A stretch of DNA of 64,000 bases, taken from positions 1-64,000 of the forward strand of contig CAVPNY010000014.1 in assembly GCA_963706905.1 (NCBI GenBank), written 5' to 3'. This stretch comes from CAVPNY01 sp963706905. GTDB taxonomy: Bacteria > Chloroflexota > Anaerolineae > Anaerolineales > UBA4823. Below the pieces are notes generated by a model. That model was given only the letters and a program-made list of their open reading frames with translations. It searched no databases and was not told the origin of the DNA. How positions within the stretch are numbered: the stretch's first letter is position 1; the number at the start of each line of letters is the position of its first letter. A program made the translations under genes and the position numbers. Positions 1 to 8,420 of this stretch are shown piece after piece.

Positions 1-348
1 CACCGCCCCCGGCATCCCCCCGATCAGCAGCTCGCGCCAGGTTCGCTGCCCCTCGACTTTTCCCCAGCCGATGCTCTGCCAGGTCAGGCCGTCGCGCCTC
101 ATCGTCCACCGCTGGATAAAGAAGAGCAAAATGAGCACTACAACCAGCTGGTAAGGCGTGGAGGCTGCCACCAGCCCAGGGATAGCTGCGACATCCCCTT
201 GTGTGACGATGCCGTAGTAGATCGACGCCGCCAGCATGCTTAGCAAGATAAGCATCGGTCCGGCGATCAGCGTCAGCCAGACACGGCCGAGTTTTTGGGT
301 TTTGACCAGCTTGGTTTCCGTCGCTGGCAGTGTATCTGTGTTGATCAC
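1..348 (-). CDS. Membrane protein, probable CPBP family, N-terminal part (runs off the window)
   Basis: The open frame starts at a GTG at 346-348, preceded by an AAAGGAG ribosome site that overlaps the stop of the upstream CPBP gene, and stays open for 116 codons to the window edge. The visible part has a short charged N-terminus, a first membrane segment (about residues 24-45), a second (about 65-80) and then a basic stretch with WGKVEGQRTWRE. The arrangement resembles the N-terminal half of CPBP-type proteins, but the EExxxR and HxxxN motifs would lie outside the window, so the family is inferred. It is the third gene of the padR-CPBP operon. Confidence 0.6.
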   Translation of the reverse strand, partial: MINTDTLPATETKLVKTQKLGRVWLTLIAGPMLILLSMLAASIYYGIVTQGDVAAIPGLVAASTPYQLVVVLILLFFIQRWTMRRDGLTWQSIGWGKVEGQRTWRELLIGGMPGAV

Positions 349-354
349 GGTTGA

Positions 355-1227
355 TTACTCCTTTGAAATAATGTTCTTCCGGTAGCGATAAAGGCCGAAA
401 CCAGCCAGCGCCATCAAAAAGGAATAGAACACGCCTGCGGTCCCGGGGTTCAGCAAGACACCAGCAATGCCGTCAGCCGGGCCGATCAGGCCGGCCGTGA
501 ACAGTGGCAGGCTGATGGCATTGGCCACATTGTGCAGCAGCCAGGTCGTCCACACTGTCTTACTGACCAGACGCAGCTCGCCATAAGCCAGAGCTTGTAA
601 TGGCAGCACCAGGAAGGCGAGCAAGATAAAAGACGGGAGGTTCAAGGTGGTATGCATCTGGAGCTCAGCCCGATTCAGGAAATACAGGTAATACGGCACG
701 TGCCAACCAGCCCAGATCAAGCCGGTGAGCAGGGCATTGAGAAACGGATGCAGCCTGAGGGCATCAAAACGCGGGGTGAGATAACCACGCCAGGCGAATT
801 CCTCGAAGAGGTTCTTCACCATTACGCCTACGAAGACCATTCCCACCAGCGGCAGGTAAGCCTCCAATCCCTGCCTGGTGAAGCCAGAGAAGTCGATCCC
901 GCCTGAAAGCGACACTATGGCGACCGAGAATACGATGATGGTCACCAGGGGGGCGAGGATTATGGCCACCAGGTACCACTTCCAGCCGGATTTCAGGTTG
1001 GGGCGCAGGCCAAAATCCGCCCAGCCATCCCCACCCACCGCACGCAGGATCAGGTTGGCCGCCAGCGGCGAGATCAGCCAGACCAGCGCCCCAAGCCCCT
1101 GCATGGGGTCTTGGGGCGGGGAAAGGCGATCGAGGGCCAGGCCGACGAAGCCACAGCTTAAAGAAACGATAGCGAACAGGACCAGGTTGCGTACAGTACG
1201 CCGCCTGTCTTTGACAGACAATTCCAT
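355..1227 (-). CDS. CPBP family intramembrane metalloprotease
   Basis: A 290-residue multi-pass membrane protein of the CPBP (Rce1/ABI-type) family. The three signature motifs are visible in order: EEFAWRGYL (EExxxR), WAGWHVPYY carrying a histidine, and LLHNVANAI (HxxxN). These are the metal and catalytic residues of this family of intramembrane proteases. About eight hydrophobic segments are present. It lies 15 bp downstream of a PadR regulator and just upstream of a second membrane protein, so the three genes look like one operon. In other bacteria such proteins serve prenyl-protein processing or self-immunity to peptides; the substrate here is unknown. Confidence 0.85.
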   Translation of the reverse strand: MELSVKDRRRTVRNLVLFAIVSLSCGFVGLALDRLSPPQDPMQGLGALVWLISPLAANLILRAVGGDGWADFGLRPNLKSGWKWYLVAIILAPLVTIIVFSVAIVSLSGGIDFSGFTRQGLEAYLPLVGMVFVGVMVKNLFEEFAWRGYLTPRFDALRLHPFLNALLTGLIWAGWHVPYYLYFLNRAELQMHTTLNLPSFILLAFLVLPLQALAYGELRLVSKTVWTTWLLHNVANAISLPLFTAGLIGPADGIAGVLLNPGTAGVFYSFLMALAGFGLYRYRKNIISKE

Positions 1228-1242
1228 TTTTTATTCTCCTTG

Positions 1243-1818
1243 TTAGATGAGGGTGGAATCCTGAGCGGATAGCAGAGGCAGGTTCTTGACCCGCTCCAGC
1301 ATCTCCTGATTCCAATGCAGCTCAAACTCGTAGTATGCTCTGCCGTAATCCAGGGTGGTCTGCCACAGGGCTTGCGCCCGCTCCAGGCCAGGCGGCACTT
1401 CGAACGGGAGAGCTGCTTCCGTCTGCGCCTGGTATTGATCCAGTATCTGGCGGAAGTCGCTCAGCCGGGCTTCCAGCAAGGCAGTGATCTCCGCGTTGGT
1501 GCTGTGATGCGAGAAAAAGAGCTGGATCAGCCAGGCCTCCCGCACCGGCGCCAGCGGCAGCGGTGTGGTCAGCCAGCGGTGCAGCTCAACCCGCCCACTG
1601 TCCGTGATCGTATACTCCTTGCGGTTCGGCTTGTCTTCCTGCGGGATGGTGTGCTTGTGCACCCACCCCTGGCTCTCCAGGTCGTTCAGCGCCTTGTAGA
1701 TATGGCTCTGGGTGGTGCTCCAGAAATGCCCGACCGACTGATCGAAGAATTTCTTCAGGTCATAGCCGGTCATGGGTTGAAAATCGAGCGAAGCCAGAAT
1801 TGCGTGAGCCAGCGGCAT
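1243..1818 (-). CDS. PadR family transcriptional regulator
   Basis: A 191-residue protein with an N-terminal PadR winged helix (about residues 3-80; ILASLDFQPMTGYDLKKFF, then QSHIYKALNDLESQGWV) and a C-terminal helical Vir_act_alpha_C-type dimerisation region containing WLIQLFFSHHS. PadR proteins are usually repressors released by small hydrophobic ligands. It is the first gene of an operon with CPBP membrane proteins and diverges from a TetR regulator. A near-perfect 26-bp palindrome 27 bp upstream of the start is a good candidate for its own operator. Confidence 0.88.
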   Translation of the reverse strand: MPLAHAILASLDFQPMTGYDLKKFFDQSVGHFWSTTQSHIYKALNDLESQGWVHKHTIPQEDKPNRKEYTITDSGRVELHRWLTTPLPLAPVREAWLIQLFFSHHSTNAEITALLEARLSDFRQILDQYQAQTEAALPFEVPPGLERAQALWQTTLDYGRAYYEFELHWNQEMLERVKNLPLLSAQDSTLI

Positions 1819-1844
1819 GATGTCTCCTTTCTCTTGTCTATTGA

Positions 1845-1870
1845 GATATATTACTATATAGTTATATATC
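1845..1870. promoter_or_regulatory. 26-bp palindrome, candidate PadR operator
   Basis: The sequence is a palindrome at 24 of 26 positions, with arms GATATAT and ATATATC around the core CTATATAG. It lies 27 bp upstream of the padR start, in the intergenic region shared with the divergent tetR gene. Position and symmetry suggest an autoregulatory operator. It is AT-rich, so chance symmetry is not excluded. Confidence 0.55.
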
Positions 1871-1901
1871 TGTCAAGGTATTTAAGGGTTTCGATTTACC
1901 A

Positions 1902-1930
1902 TTGACAAATTCCCGCCATCCTTATATACT
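1902..1930 (+). promoter_or_regulatory. Sigma-70-type promoter of the tetR gene
   Basis: A consensus -35 TTGACA (1902-1907), a 17-bp spacer and TATACT (1925-1930) as -10 lie 42 bp before the tetR ATG. An AAGGAG ribosome site at 1961-1966 follows. The downstream stretch TTACACTGTAA is nearly symmetric and could be a TetR-type operator overlapping the transcription start. Confidence 0.7.
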
Positions 1931-1971
1931 TACACTGTAATCTTACATCGTTAGTTTACGAAGGAGACGAA

Positions 1972-2670
1972 ATGCCCCGACCCAAACGGATCATCCAAAA
2001 CCAGGAGCTGGAGCAGGCCATCAAGGATACAGCCTGGGCGCAAATCCAGGAGCATGGCGCAGCGGCGCTGTCCCTGCGCGGGATTGCCCGCCAGCTTGGA
2101 ATCGCCGCCCCCTCCATCTATCACTACTACCCGAACCGGGATGCACTGGTTACCGCCTTGATCCTGGATGCCTTTCTCAGCCTGGCAGCCGTCCAACAAC
2201 AAGCTTATTCAGCCACCTCAGGCGATCATCAAGCCGTCCAACTGGCCGTGCTTGGGCTGGTTTATCGCCAATGGGCTATCGCCCAGCCTCAACGCTACCA
2301 GCTGGTTTTCGGCACTCCCATCCCGGGTTATATAGCTCCAGAAGAACTAACCCTGCCCGCCGCTGCAGCTTGTTTCGTCCCGCTTACCCAGGTGCTCCAG
2401 TCTGCTTTGAAGGATGGCAAACTGGGCCTGAAGCGCTTCTCGCCACTGACGCCTGCCCTATCAGCCATGCTGGATGCCTGGGCACAGTTCGAGCGAGGCG
2501 CTGCAGCCGAAGTCTTATATCTGGCCTTGATTTTCTGGAGCCGCATCCATGGGCTGATTATGTTCGAGGTCAATGGACAGTACCCGTCATTTATCAGCGA
2601 CCCGGGCGAAGTGTATGCCCGTGAAATCAACAACATCGTCTATGAGTATCTATTTACAGAGGAATCATGA
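1972..2670 (+). CDS. TetR/AcrR family transcriptional regulator
   Basis: A 232-residue protein with a TetR_N helix-turn-helix at about residues 10-55 (LSLRGIARQLGIAAPSIYHYY, then NRDALVTALI) and a C-terminal ligand-binding region resembling the WHG/TetR_C_33 type. It starts at an ATG behind AAGGAGA and a consensus promoter. Its last four bases overlap the ATG of the membrane protein that follows (ATGA), so the two are translationally coupled, and the likely target is that operon. The ligand is unknown. Confidence 0.9.
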   Translation: MPRPKRIIQNQELEQAIKDTAWAQIQEHGAAALSLRGIARQLGIAAPSIYHYYPNRDALVTALILDAFLSLAAVQQQAYSATSGDHQAVQLAVLGLVYRQWAIAQPQRYQLVFGTPIPGYIAPEELTLPAAAACFVPLTQVLQSALKDGKLGLKRFSPLTPALSAMLDAWAQFERGAAAEVLYLALIFWSRIHGLIMFEVNGQYPSFISDPGEVYAREINNIVYEYLFTEES

Positions 2671-3377
2671 AAATCCAAAAAACGATCACGGGAATCTTAT
2701 TGGTGGCAGCCCCGCTCCTGTTCATGGGGGCGTTCTCCCTGCTACAAATCAACTTTGAATATCCCGACATCCTGCGCCAACCGGCGGCAACCGTGCTGGA
2801 GAAATTCGCCGCAGGCGGGAGCGGTCTGGTGGCAAACTGGTATGCTATGCTGTTTTCAGCCATACTATTCATCCCGATTGCGGTTTTACTGCACCCTTTC
2901 TTGATGCGAAAAGATGCATGGTACCTGCCGTTAGCAACAGTGTTCGGTGTGCTGGCTGGCGTGGTTCAAATGCTGGGTTTCATTCGCTGGACATTCCTGG
3001 TGCCTGGGTTAGCCAGATCGTATCTCGACCCTGCAGCCAGCCTGGCCAGCCGGGAAGCAGTCAGCGTTGTTTTCTCAGCTTTCAACCAGTATGCCGGAAT
3101 GGGTGTCGGCGAACACCTGGGTTATATGTTCACCGCGCTGTGGAGCCTACTGATCGGGCTGGCGATGCTGGCCTCTTCGATTTTCCCGAAATGGTTGGGT
3201 CGGATCGGCATCCTGTCTGGGCTGGGGATTTTGTTAGGCGTGTTTGAACCTGCCGGCCTGGGCTGGGCTGGCACGGTCAACGCGCTGGCGTATATTCTTT
3301 GGGCGTTGTGGCTGCTGATGAGCGGGATCTATTTATTAAGACGGGGTCAAAACCTTGAATACCGACCGCTCGCTTAA
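2667..3377 (+). CDS. DUF4386-like membrane protein
   Basis: A 236-residue integral membrane protein with about six hydrophobic segments and no charged active-site motif that I recognise. The pattern (N-terminal helix, a soluble loop with ILRQPAATVLEKFAAGGSGLV, then alternating helices) resembles DUF4386 proteins. The start overlaps the tetR stop by 4 bp. The last 42 bp overlap the end of the convergent methyltransferase gene. It probably answers to the adjacent TetR regulator; no biochemical role can be given. Confidence 0.7.
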   Translation: MKIQKTITGILLVAAPLLFMGAFSLLQINFEYPDILRQPAATVLEKFAAGGSGLVANWYAMLFSAILFIPIAVLLHPFLMRKDAWYLPLATVFGVLAGVVQMLGFIRWTFLVPGLARSYLDPAASLASREAVSVVFSAFNQYAGMGVGEHLGYMFTALWSLLIGLAMLASSIFPKWLGRIGILSGLGILLGVFEPAGLGWAGTVNALAYILWALWLLMSGIYLLRRGQNLEYRPLA

Positions 3378-4199
3378 CTCAGCGCCCGGTTTGCTGGCCT
3401 TCAGGGTAAAGATCAGCGGCAGCTTGCCAGCGAATTGGGGATAGGTGTACCACCCCGCTGGACCTTCCTGCATGCCCGGGAAGAGCTTGTGGAAAATCCG
3501 CTCATACTCGTTGAAGGACTCGATCACCAGCCCTGCCTTGAGCAGCGCGTTGAAAATGTCACTCAGCGACCATTCCCATTCATACGAGAAGTTGCGGGGG
3601 ATGTAATCCCCGTCGGCATAGTCCGGGTAGGGTTCGTCCCACAGCGTCGGCTGCGGCTGGTGAAAATAACGGTTTAAGATGGCAAGCTCTCCCGGCTGCT
3701 TCTCCTCGAAAATATACGTGATGGGATGAGATTCCATGATATAGAAGATGCCGCCCGGCTTCAGGAAATAGGCAATAATCCGCGCCCACTCGTCCAGATC
3801 GCGCAGCCAGCACAGCACGCCGCGCGATGTATAGACAATGTCAAACTTCCCATCCTGAGCCGCCCGCAAATCATACAGGTTGGATTGCACAAAGGTCGCC
3901 TGCAGATCCAGCTCCTGCGCCAGCTTCCTGGCATAGGTCAGCAACTCCGCTGAGAAGTCTACCCCGGTGACCAGCGCTCCCTGCCTGGCCCAGGAAAGCG
4001 TGTCGGAGCCGATATGGCACTGCAGGTGCAGCAGCGTCTTGCCTGTCACGTCCCCGATCTCGGCCAGCTCGAGCTCATCCAGGGCTATGCCCCCTCTCCG
4101 CAAGATGTCCACTTCTTTATACGCCTTAAAGTGCACCGGGGCGATCTCATCCCACAGCTCCCGGTTGGTTTGCTCAGCCTTCTCGTTGAGGTTGTCCAT
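3336..4199 (-). CDS. Class I SAM-dependent methyltransferase
   Basis: A 287-residue protein if translation starts at the ATG at 4197-4199 (MDNLNEKAEQ), which sits behind AAGGAGT; the frame is open 12 codons further, but that extension contains the ribosome site itself. Motif I is seen as LLHLQCHIGSDTLSWAR, followed by GVDFSAELL and the acidic-loop region FDIVYTSRGVLCWL. This is a Methyltransf_11/25-type fold acting on an unknown small molecule. The C-terminal tail extends beyond LKASKP into the convergent DUF4386-like gene. Confidence 0.82.
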   Translation of the reverse strand: MDNLNEKAEQTNRELWDEIAPVHFKAYKEVDILRRGGIALDELELAEIGDVTGKTLLHLQCHIGSDTLSWARQGALVTGVDFSAELLTYARKLAQELDLQATFVQSNLYDLRAAQDGKFDIVYTSRGVLCWLRDLDEWARIIAYFLKPGGIFYIMESHPITYIFEEKQPGELAILNRYFHQPQPTLWDEPYPDYADGDYIPRNFSYEWEWSLSDIFNALLKAGLVIESFNEYERIFHKLFPGMQEGPAGWYTYPQFAGKLPLIFTLKASKPGAELSERSVFKVLTPS

Positions 4200-4270
4200 G
4201 ATGATTGCTACTCCTTTTTTTATTCGAAGAGGCATCCCAAGACACCGGAGATGAACGCTTCCGCTCAGAG

Positions 4271-5758
4271 GCTGTGAATGAATTATTAACTCTCCTCAAA
4301 ACCGGCAAGATGTAGTATCGTCGAGAGGCAAACCAGTTGGCCAAAATGAGGAGTTGAAATACCATGGAAGATACGCTATTCCCACTACCTCCTACAGAAG
4401 AACCCGGTGAAGCGCCGCTGCCGGGCAAGCCACGCCTGAAACGAGCGCAACGGCAGCAGATTGTTATGCAGGCCATCGACCTGGAAAGCACCCTGTCCAG
4501 CGAACATCCGGCTCGGCTAGTGTGGGAACTGGCGCAAGGCCTGGACCTCGCGCCGCTGTATGCAGAGATCCAGGCGGTGGAAGGGCATGCGGGTCAGAAT
4601 GCGATTGACCCGGCCATTCTGGTGGCGCTATGGCTGTTCGCCACCCTACAGGGGGTCGGCAGCGCCCGCGCCTTGGACCGTTTGTGCCAGGAGCATGATG
4701 CCTATCGCTGGTTGTGCGGGGGGGTGAGCGTCAACTACCATACCCTGTCTGACTTTCGGGTGAACCATAGCGCTTTCCTGGAAGAATTGTTGACCTGCGG
4801 CGTAGCGGCCTTGATCGCCGATGGTTTGGTGACGCTACACCGGGTGACGCAGGATGGCAAGCGGGTACGGGCTAGCGCCGGCAGCAACTCCTTCCGGCGG
4901 CGCAAGACCCTGGAAAGGTGTTTGCAGGAAGCCCGCCAGCAGGTGGAGGCTTTACGCCAGGAACTGGAAGACGACCCTGGAGCCACTACGCAGCGTCAGC
5001 GAGCTGCGCGAGAACGCGCCGCCTGCGAACGGGTGGAACGGGTCGAGAAGGCCCTCCAACGCATGGAGCAGCTCGAAGCCCGGCAAGCTAAACGGAACAA
5101 GAAGGAAAACCGCACCCAACGCCGCCGGGAGCCACGCACTTCCACAAGTGATAGCGACGCCAGCATCATGAAAATGGCGGATGGCGGTTATCGCCCGGCG
5201 TACAATGTCCAGTTCAGTACGGATACCGCCAGCCAGGTGATCGTCGGGGTGGAGATGCCTGACCAGGGCAATGACAGTGACCTGCTGGGACCCATGCGTC
5301 AACACATCGAGCAGCGCTATGGACGTTCTCCGGCCGAATACCTGGTCGATGGCGGTTTCGTGCATCTGAAGGACTTTGAAGCCGCTGAAAAGCAACACAC
5401 CCAGGTATATGCGCCGGTGCCCGCCCCGCGCCGGGCAGACCAGGATCCTTATGCGCCACGCCCCAGCGACAGCCCAGAAATCGCCGCCTGGCGGCAGCGC
5501 ATGGCGACCGATATGGCCAAAACCATCTACAAAGAGCGGGCAGCGGTCGCTGAGTGGATCAATGCGGTTCAGCACAACCGCGGCTTGGTGGTATTCTGCG
5601 TGCGCGGCCGGGAGAAGGTGAAAGCCGTGGTGCTCTGGTTTGCCTTGCTGCACAACTTGCTGCGTGGCTTTTTGTTGCGTCAGGCAGCCCTGGCCACCCA
5701 GGTCGGTTGATCTGGCACCGATAAGCAGACAGGAAGAGTTTTTGTCCGCGCTAACAGC
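4271..5758 (+). mobile_element. IS1182-type insertion sequence
   Basis: A single-gene insertion sequence about 1.5 kb long. The extent is an estimate. Imperfect inverted ends may begin GCTGTGAATG on the left (4271) and GCTGTTAGCG on the right (reading in from 5758), both leading into an AACTCT-type block. I could not find a convincing target-site duplication. The element lies between the methyltransferase and a serine hydrolase and does not visibly disrupt either. The transposase frame is intact. Confidence 0.5.
4364..5710 (+). CDS. IS1182 family transposase
   Basis: A 448-residue DDE transposase. The N-terminal region (about residues 45-140) is the DUF772/InsH-type domain with AIDPAILVALWLFATLQGVG. 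The catalytic domain follows: first Asp in VTQDGKRVRASAG, second Asp in EYLVDGGFVH, and the Glu within YKERAAVAEWINAVQHNRGL, followed by the usual C-terminal KVKAVVLWFALLHNLLR. An Arg/Glu-rich coiled-coil insertion lies at about residues 175-260. Frame and motifs are complete, so it may be active. Host functions are not implied. Confidence 0.92.
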   Translation: MEDTLFPLPPTEEPGEAPLPGKPRLKRAQRQQIVMQAIDLESTLSSEHPARLVWELAQGLDLAPLYAEIQAVEGHAGQNAIDPAILVALWLFATLQGVGSARALDRLCQEHDAYRWLCGGVSVNYHTLSDFRVNHSAFLEELLTCGVAALIADGLVTLHRVTQDGKRVRASAGSNSFRRRKTLERCLQEARQQVEALRQELEDDPGATTQRQRAARERAACERVERVEKALQRMEQLEARQAKRNKKENRTQRRREPRTSTSDSDASIMKMADGGYRPAYNVQFSTDTASQVIVGVEMPDQGNDSDLLGPMRQHIEQRYGRSPAEYLVDGGFVHLKDFEAAEKQHTQVYAPVPAPRRADQDPYAPRPSDSPEIAAWRQRMATDMAKTIYKERAAVAEWINAVQHNRGLVVFCVRGREKVKAVVLWFALLHNLLRGFLLRQAALATQVG

Positions 5759-5962
5759 TAATCCAGGCAAGTGCAGAAGTGGTAAGCGTATCTAGTTGGT
5801 AAGGTACTATGCGAATATCTCACATCTCGACAGGCTCTTTGAGTACTCCTTGTGGGCTCTTCGGTGATTCATTCACAACCTCTCAGGATGCCGACGCCGA
5901 AGAAAATTACCTCCACTCAGGATACCGATGGAATCTGATCGAGTACCATTACTCCCGTTTCT
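5711..5962. other. Intergenic stretch right of the IS
   Basis: About 250 bp between the transposase stop and the end of the convergent serine hydrolase gene. It holds the probable right end of the insertion sequence (to about 5758). I see no credible gene, promoter or terminator in the rest. Confidence 0.4.
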
Positions 5963-7294
5963 TCACGGGGCCAGGACGGCTGGTAGGATAAATCTTTGCA
6001 TAATCTGGAATGGTTGCCCCTCGTCGTTATCATAATTGCCTCCCGTGATCACGATCACCATATCCAAATCTGGAAAGATAGCAATGACCTGACCGCCAGC
6101 CCCCGATGCAGCAAAGGAATGCACATTGGTACCCGCGATGGGCACGTCACTCAACCACCACAGGTAACCATAATTTTTCCCCCAGGTTTGGTTGAATTCT
6201 AAGGAGACATGCTCCTGTATGGACTGGTGAATCCAATCCTCCGGGATGATCTGTTCTCCATTCCAATTCCCATTATGCAGCATTAACAAACCCAATCGAG
6301 CCATGTCACGCGGGCTCATTTGCAAATCCCCACCTGTATCCGTCCAGCCTCCCAGCAGGGATCCCCACCTAGTGATATCTAAACCTAATGGGGCGAACAG
6401 ATATCGCTTTGCAAACTCCGCAATGCTCATCCCAGTAGCCTTGGTGAGTATCGCTCCTAAGACAACCGTGCTTGCCGAGCAATATGAAAATTGTGAGCCT
6501 GGAGAGACTTCCACCGGTAAATTCAATGTGGCTTTGACCAAATCAGGTTGATCGGTGTAGAAATTAGTCTTATGATATGCGACCGAAGTGGGGTCCCAAT
6601 CATCACAGGCCAAGCCATGGCGCATGGTAAGCAAATCCTCGATAGTAATACCGTCCTTGCGCTCATCTGGTTGCCGAAGTGGCAGGTATTCGGGGAAATA
6701 AGATAGCACCTTCTCATCAACACCTTCTATATACCCCTGCTCAATGGCTAAACCCACCAACAGAGAAGTGATGCTCTTTGTGACGGAGGCCAGGTCATGA
6801 CGGTTTCCCAGGGAGTAATCGTAAAAATATTCCTCAAACACCAATCGATCATCTTTGACTATCAAAATGCTGTGGATTTTCTGAAACTTGAGAGTCCCAT
6901 TCGATCGGCGGAGCTTATCGCCGTTTTTACCTCCCCGGTAAATAAAGCCGAGCATTTGCTTGATCTTGACTGGATCGATCCCCACATCAGACAGAGATGC
7001 AGTCAGCCAGCCATCATTCAGCTTTTTGGGAACCTTGTAATAAGGCGCGGTTGTGGGGGTGGGAGTAGGTGTCCGTGTGGCTGGGATTGTCGCTGTGGCT
7101 GAGGGTGTTATCGGAGTGAGTGTTAGCCTCTTTAATGTTGCGGTCCGAGGGACCACGCTTACAGTTGGCAAGAGGGGTGAGCCAGTCGCAGATACTGGTG
7201 AGGCGGTAAACGATGGCGCACAGCCAATCAGAAACGCGAGGCTCATGATAGTTGCCAGAAGAGCCTGTGCGAATATCAGCCACCCACGCCGCAT
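5963..7294 (-). CDS. Serine hydrolase, beta-lactamase/PBP class C fold, lipoprotein
   Basis: A 443-residue exported protein. The N-terminal signal ends in FLIGC (lipobox, Cys25) and is followed by a Thr/Pro-rich linker to about residue 85. The catalytic domain shows SVTK (Ser170, Lys173), a YCSAS motif at the position of YxN, and GAGGQVI at the position of the KTG/HTG box. This fits the broad serine-hydrolase family of esterases, D-aminopeptidases and beta-lactamase-like enzymes; the substrate is unknown. The domain is probably held outside the membrane by the lipid anchor. A second homologue lies at 52819-54321. Confidence 0.85.
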   Translation of the reverse strand: MRRGWLIFAQALLATIMSLAFLIGCAPSFTASPVSATGSPLLPTVSVVPRTATLKRLTLTPITPSATATIPATRTPTPTPTTAPYYKVPKKLNDGWLTASLSDVGIDPVKIKQMLGFIYRGGKNGDKLRRSNGTLKFQKIHSILIVKDDRLVFEEYFYDYSLGNRHDLASVTKSITSLLVGLAIEQGYIEGVDEKVLSYFPEYLPLRQPDERKDGITIEDLLTMRHGLACDDWDPTSVAYHKTNFYTDQPDLVKATLNLPVEVSPGSQFSYCSASTVVLGAILTKATGMSIAEFAKRYLFAPLGLDITRWGSLLGGWTDTGGDLQMSPRDMARLGLLMLHNGNWNGEQIIPEDWIHQSIQEHVSLEFNQTWGKNYGYLWWLSDVPIAGTNVHSFAASGAGGQVIAIFPDLDMVIVITGGNYDNDEGQPFQIMQRFILPAVLAP

Positions 7295-7418
7295 AGCGTC
7301 ACCACCTCCCCAGATTCTGATCTTTGAGCAGCTTTTTCAATTCCTGCTGGCGATCCTTGAATGGTAAGAGAGCATCTGGCATGGGCTCATCCCTAACGAG
7401 TCAGCCGGTATCGTTAAT

Positions 7419-8257
7419 TTATTGGGCGGTCATGCCGCCGTCGAGCACCAGCGTCTGCCCGGTGACAAACTTGGCCGGCTCGGAGCACAGGTAAAGCACC
7501 GCCGCAGCGATCTCCTCCGGCTCGCCGGGCCGCCCGACGGGTTGCAAGAACTTGACCATCAGCTTTTTAAAGAGTCCGTTCCCAGGAGCGTGTCCGTCAA
7601 CCAGCGCGCCGCCGGGGACTGCCAACCGCCGTAGGTCATTGCACTCACCCGCATGTTCCGCATGGAACGATCCAACATCGGCGTGCGCACCATGCCCGGG
7701 CAGATCGCATTAATCCGCACGCCAGTCGAGGCGTTCTCGATGGCCGCCGTGCGCGTTAACTGGATCACGCCGCCTTTGGCCGCGGCATAGGCGGGATAGC
7801 CCCGCTCAGCCACCAATCCGGCCACCGAAGCCGTGTTAACGATAGCGCCTCCTTTCTGCTTGCACATGATACGGATTTCTTCCTTCATGCACAACCAGAC
7901 CCCCTTCAGGTCGACCGCAATCACCCGGTCGAAGTTCTCATCACTCGCCTCTAGAAGCGGGTTGAATTCGCCTTCTGTGCCGGCGTTGTTGAAGGCGCAG
8001 TCCAGGCGCTTGAATTCGGTAAGAATGGCCGCAAATGTAGCCCGGACATCGGCGGCGTCCGACACATCGCAGCGCAGCGACCAGGCCTGACCGCCTTCCT
8101 GTTGGATCAACTGACGGGTTTCCCTGGCGCCGTCTTCATCCAGGTCTGTCACGATCACAAGCGCGCCTTCCCTGGCGAAGGCCCGCGCCGTAGCCCGGCC
8201 GATCCCGTACGCTCCGCCGGTGATGAGCACAACCTGGTCTTTAAATTGGTCAGCCAT
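7419..8257 (-). CDS. SDR family oxidoreductase, frameshifted near the C-terminus
   Basis: A short-chain dehydrogenase of about 279 residues if repaired. The start is taken at ATG 8255-8257 (MADQFKDQ), although the frame is open from a TTG 15 bp upstream. The cofactor motif TGGAYGIG, the NNAG motif (CAFNNAGTEG) and the catalytic YAAAK are all present. The reading frame shifts between about 7600 and 7640: the upstream frame ends at 7559, while the correct C-terminus (GRPGEPEEIAAAVLYLCS, then LVLDGGMTAQ) continues to 7419 in another frame. A sequencing indel is likely. It is the last gene behind nitroreductase and a small ORF. Confidence 0.8.
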
Positions 8258-8291
8258 GAGCCTCTCAATCAAGACTTCCGAAGAAGTCTAC

Positions 8292-8417
8292 TTATCCGGG
8301 GGCTGGCGTCAGCCGGCGGTTGTTCAGATACGCGTACAGCAGCAGGGCGATGATATCCTGGATGAGCCAGGAGGATGGAAATGGCTCGATGAAGATGTAT
8401 TGGAGAATGGTGTCCAT
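8292..8417 (-). CDS. Small hypothetical protein, 41 residues
   Basis: An open frame from ATG 8415-8417 to TAA 8292-8294, starting 4 bp after the nitroreductase stop and ending 35 bp before the SDR start. The product begins MDTILQYIFI and contains one hydrophobic stretch (WLIQDIIALLLYAYL), then a basic tail, as in a single-pass membrane peptide. The purine-rich end of the nitroreductase gene (GGGAGGGAACGGAA) could serve as ribosome site. Tight spacing within the operon supports it; I know no family. Confidence 0.45.
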   Translation of the reverse strand: MDTILQYIFIEPFPSSWLIQDIIALLLYAYLNNRRLTPAPG

Positions 8418-8420
8418 GAT

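Noticed and set aside
4952..5770. Long minus-strand ORF opposite the transposase
   Set aside because: Antisense shadow of a GC-rich gene; no start signal and no recognisable domain.
5809..5991. 60-residue plus-strand ORF right of the IS
   Set aside because: No ribosome site, runs into the end of the convergent serine hydrolase, composition unlike a protein.
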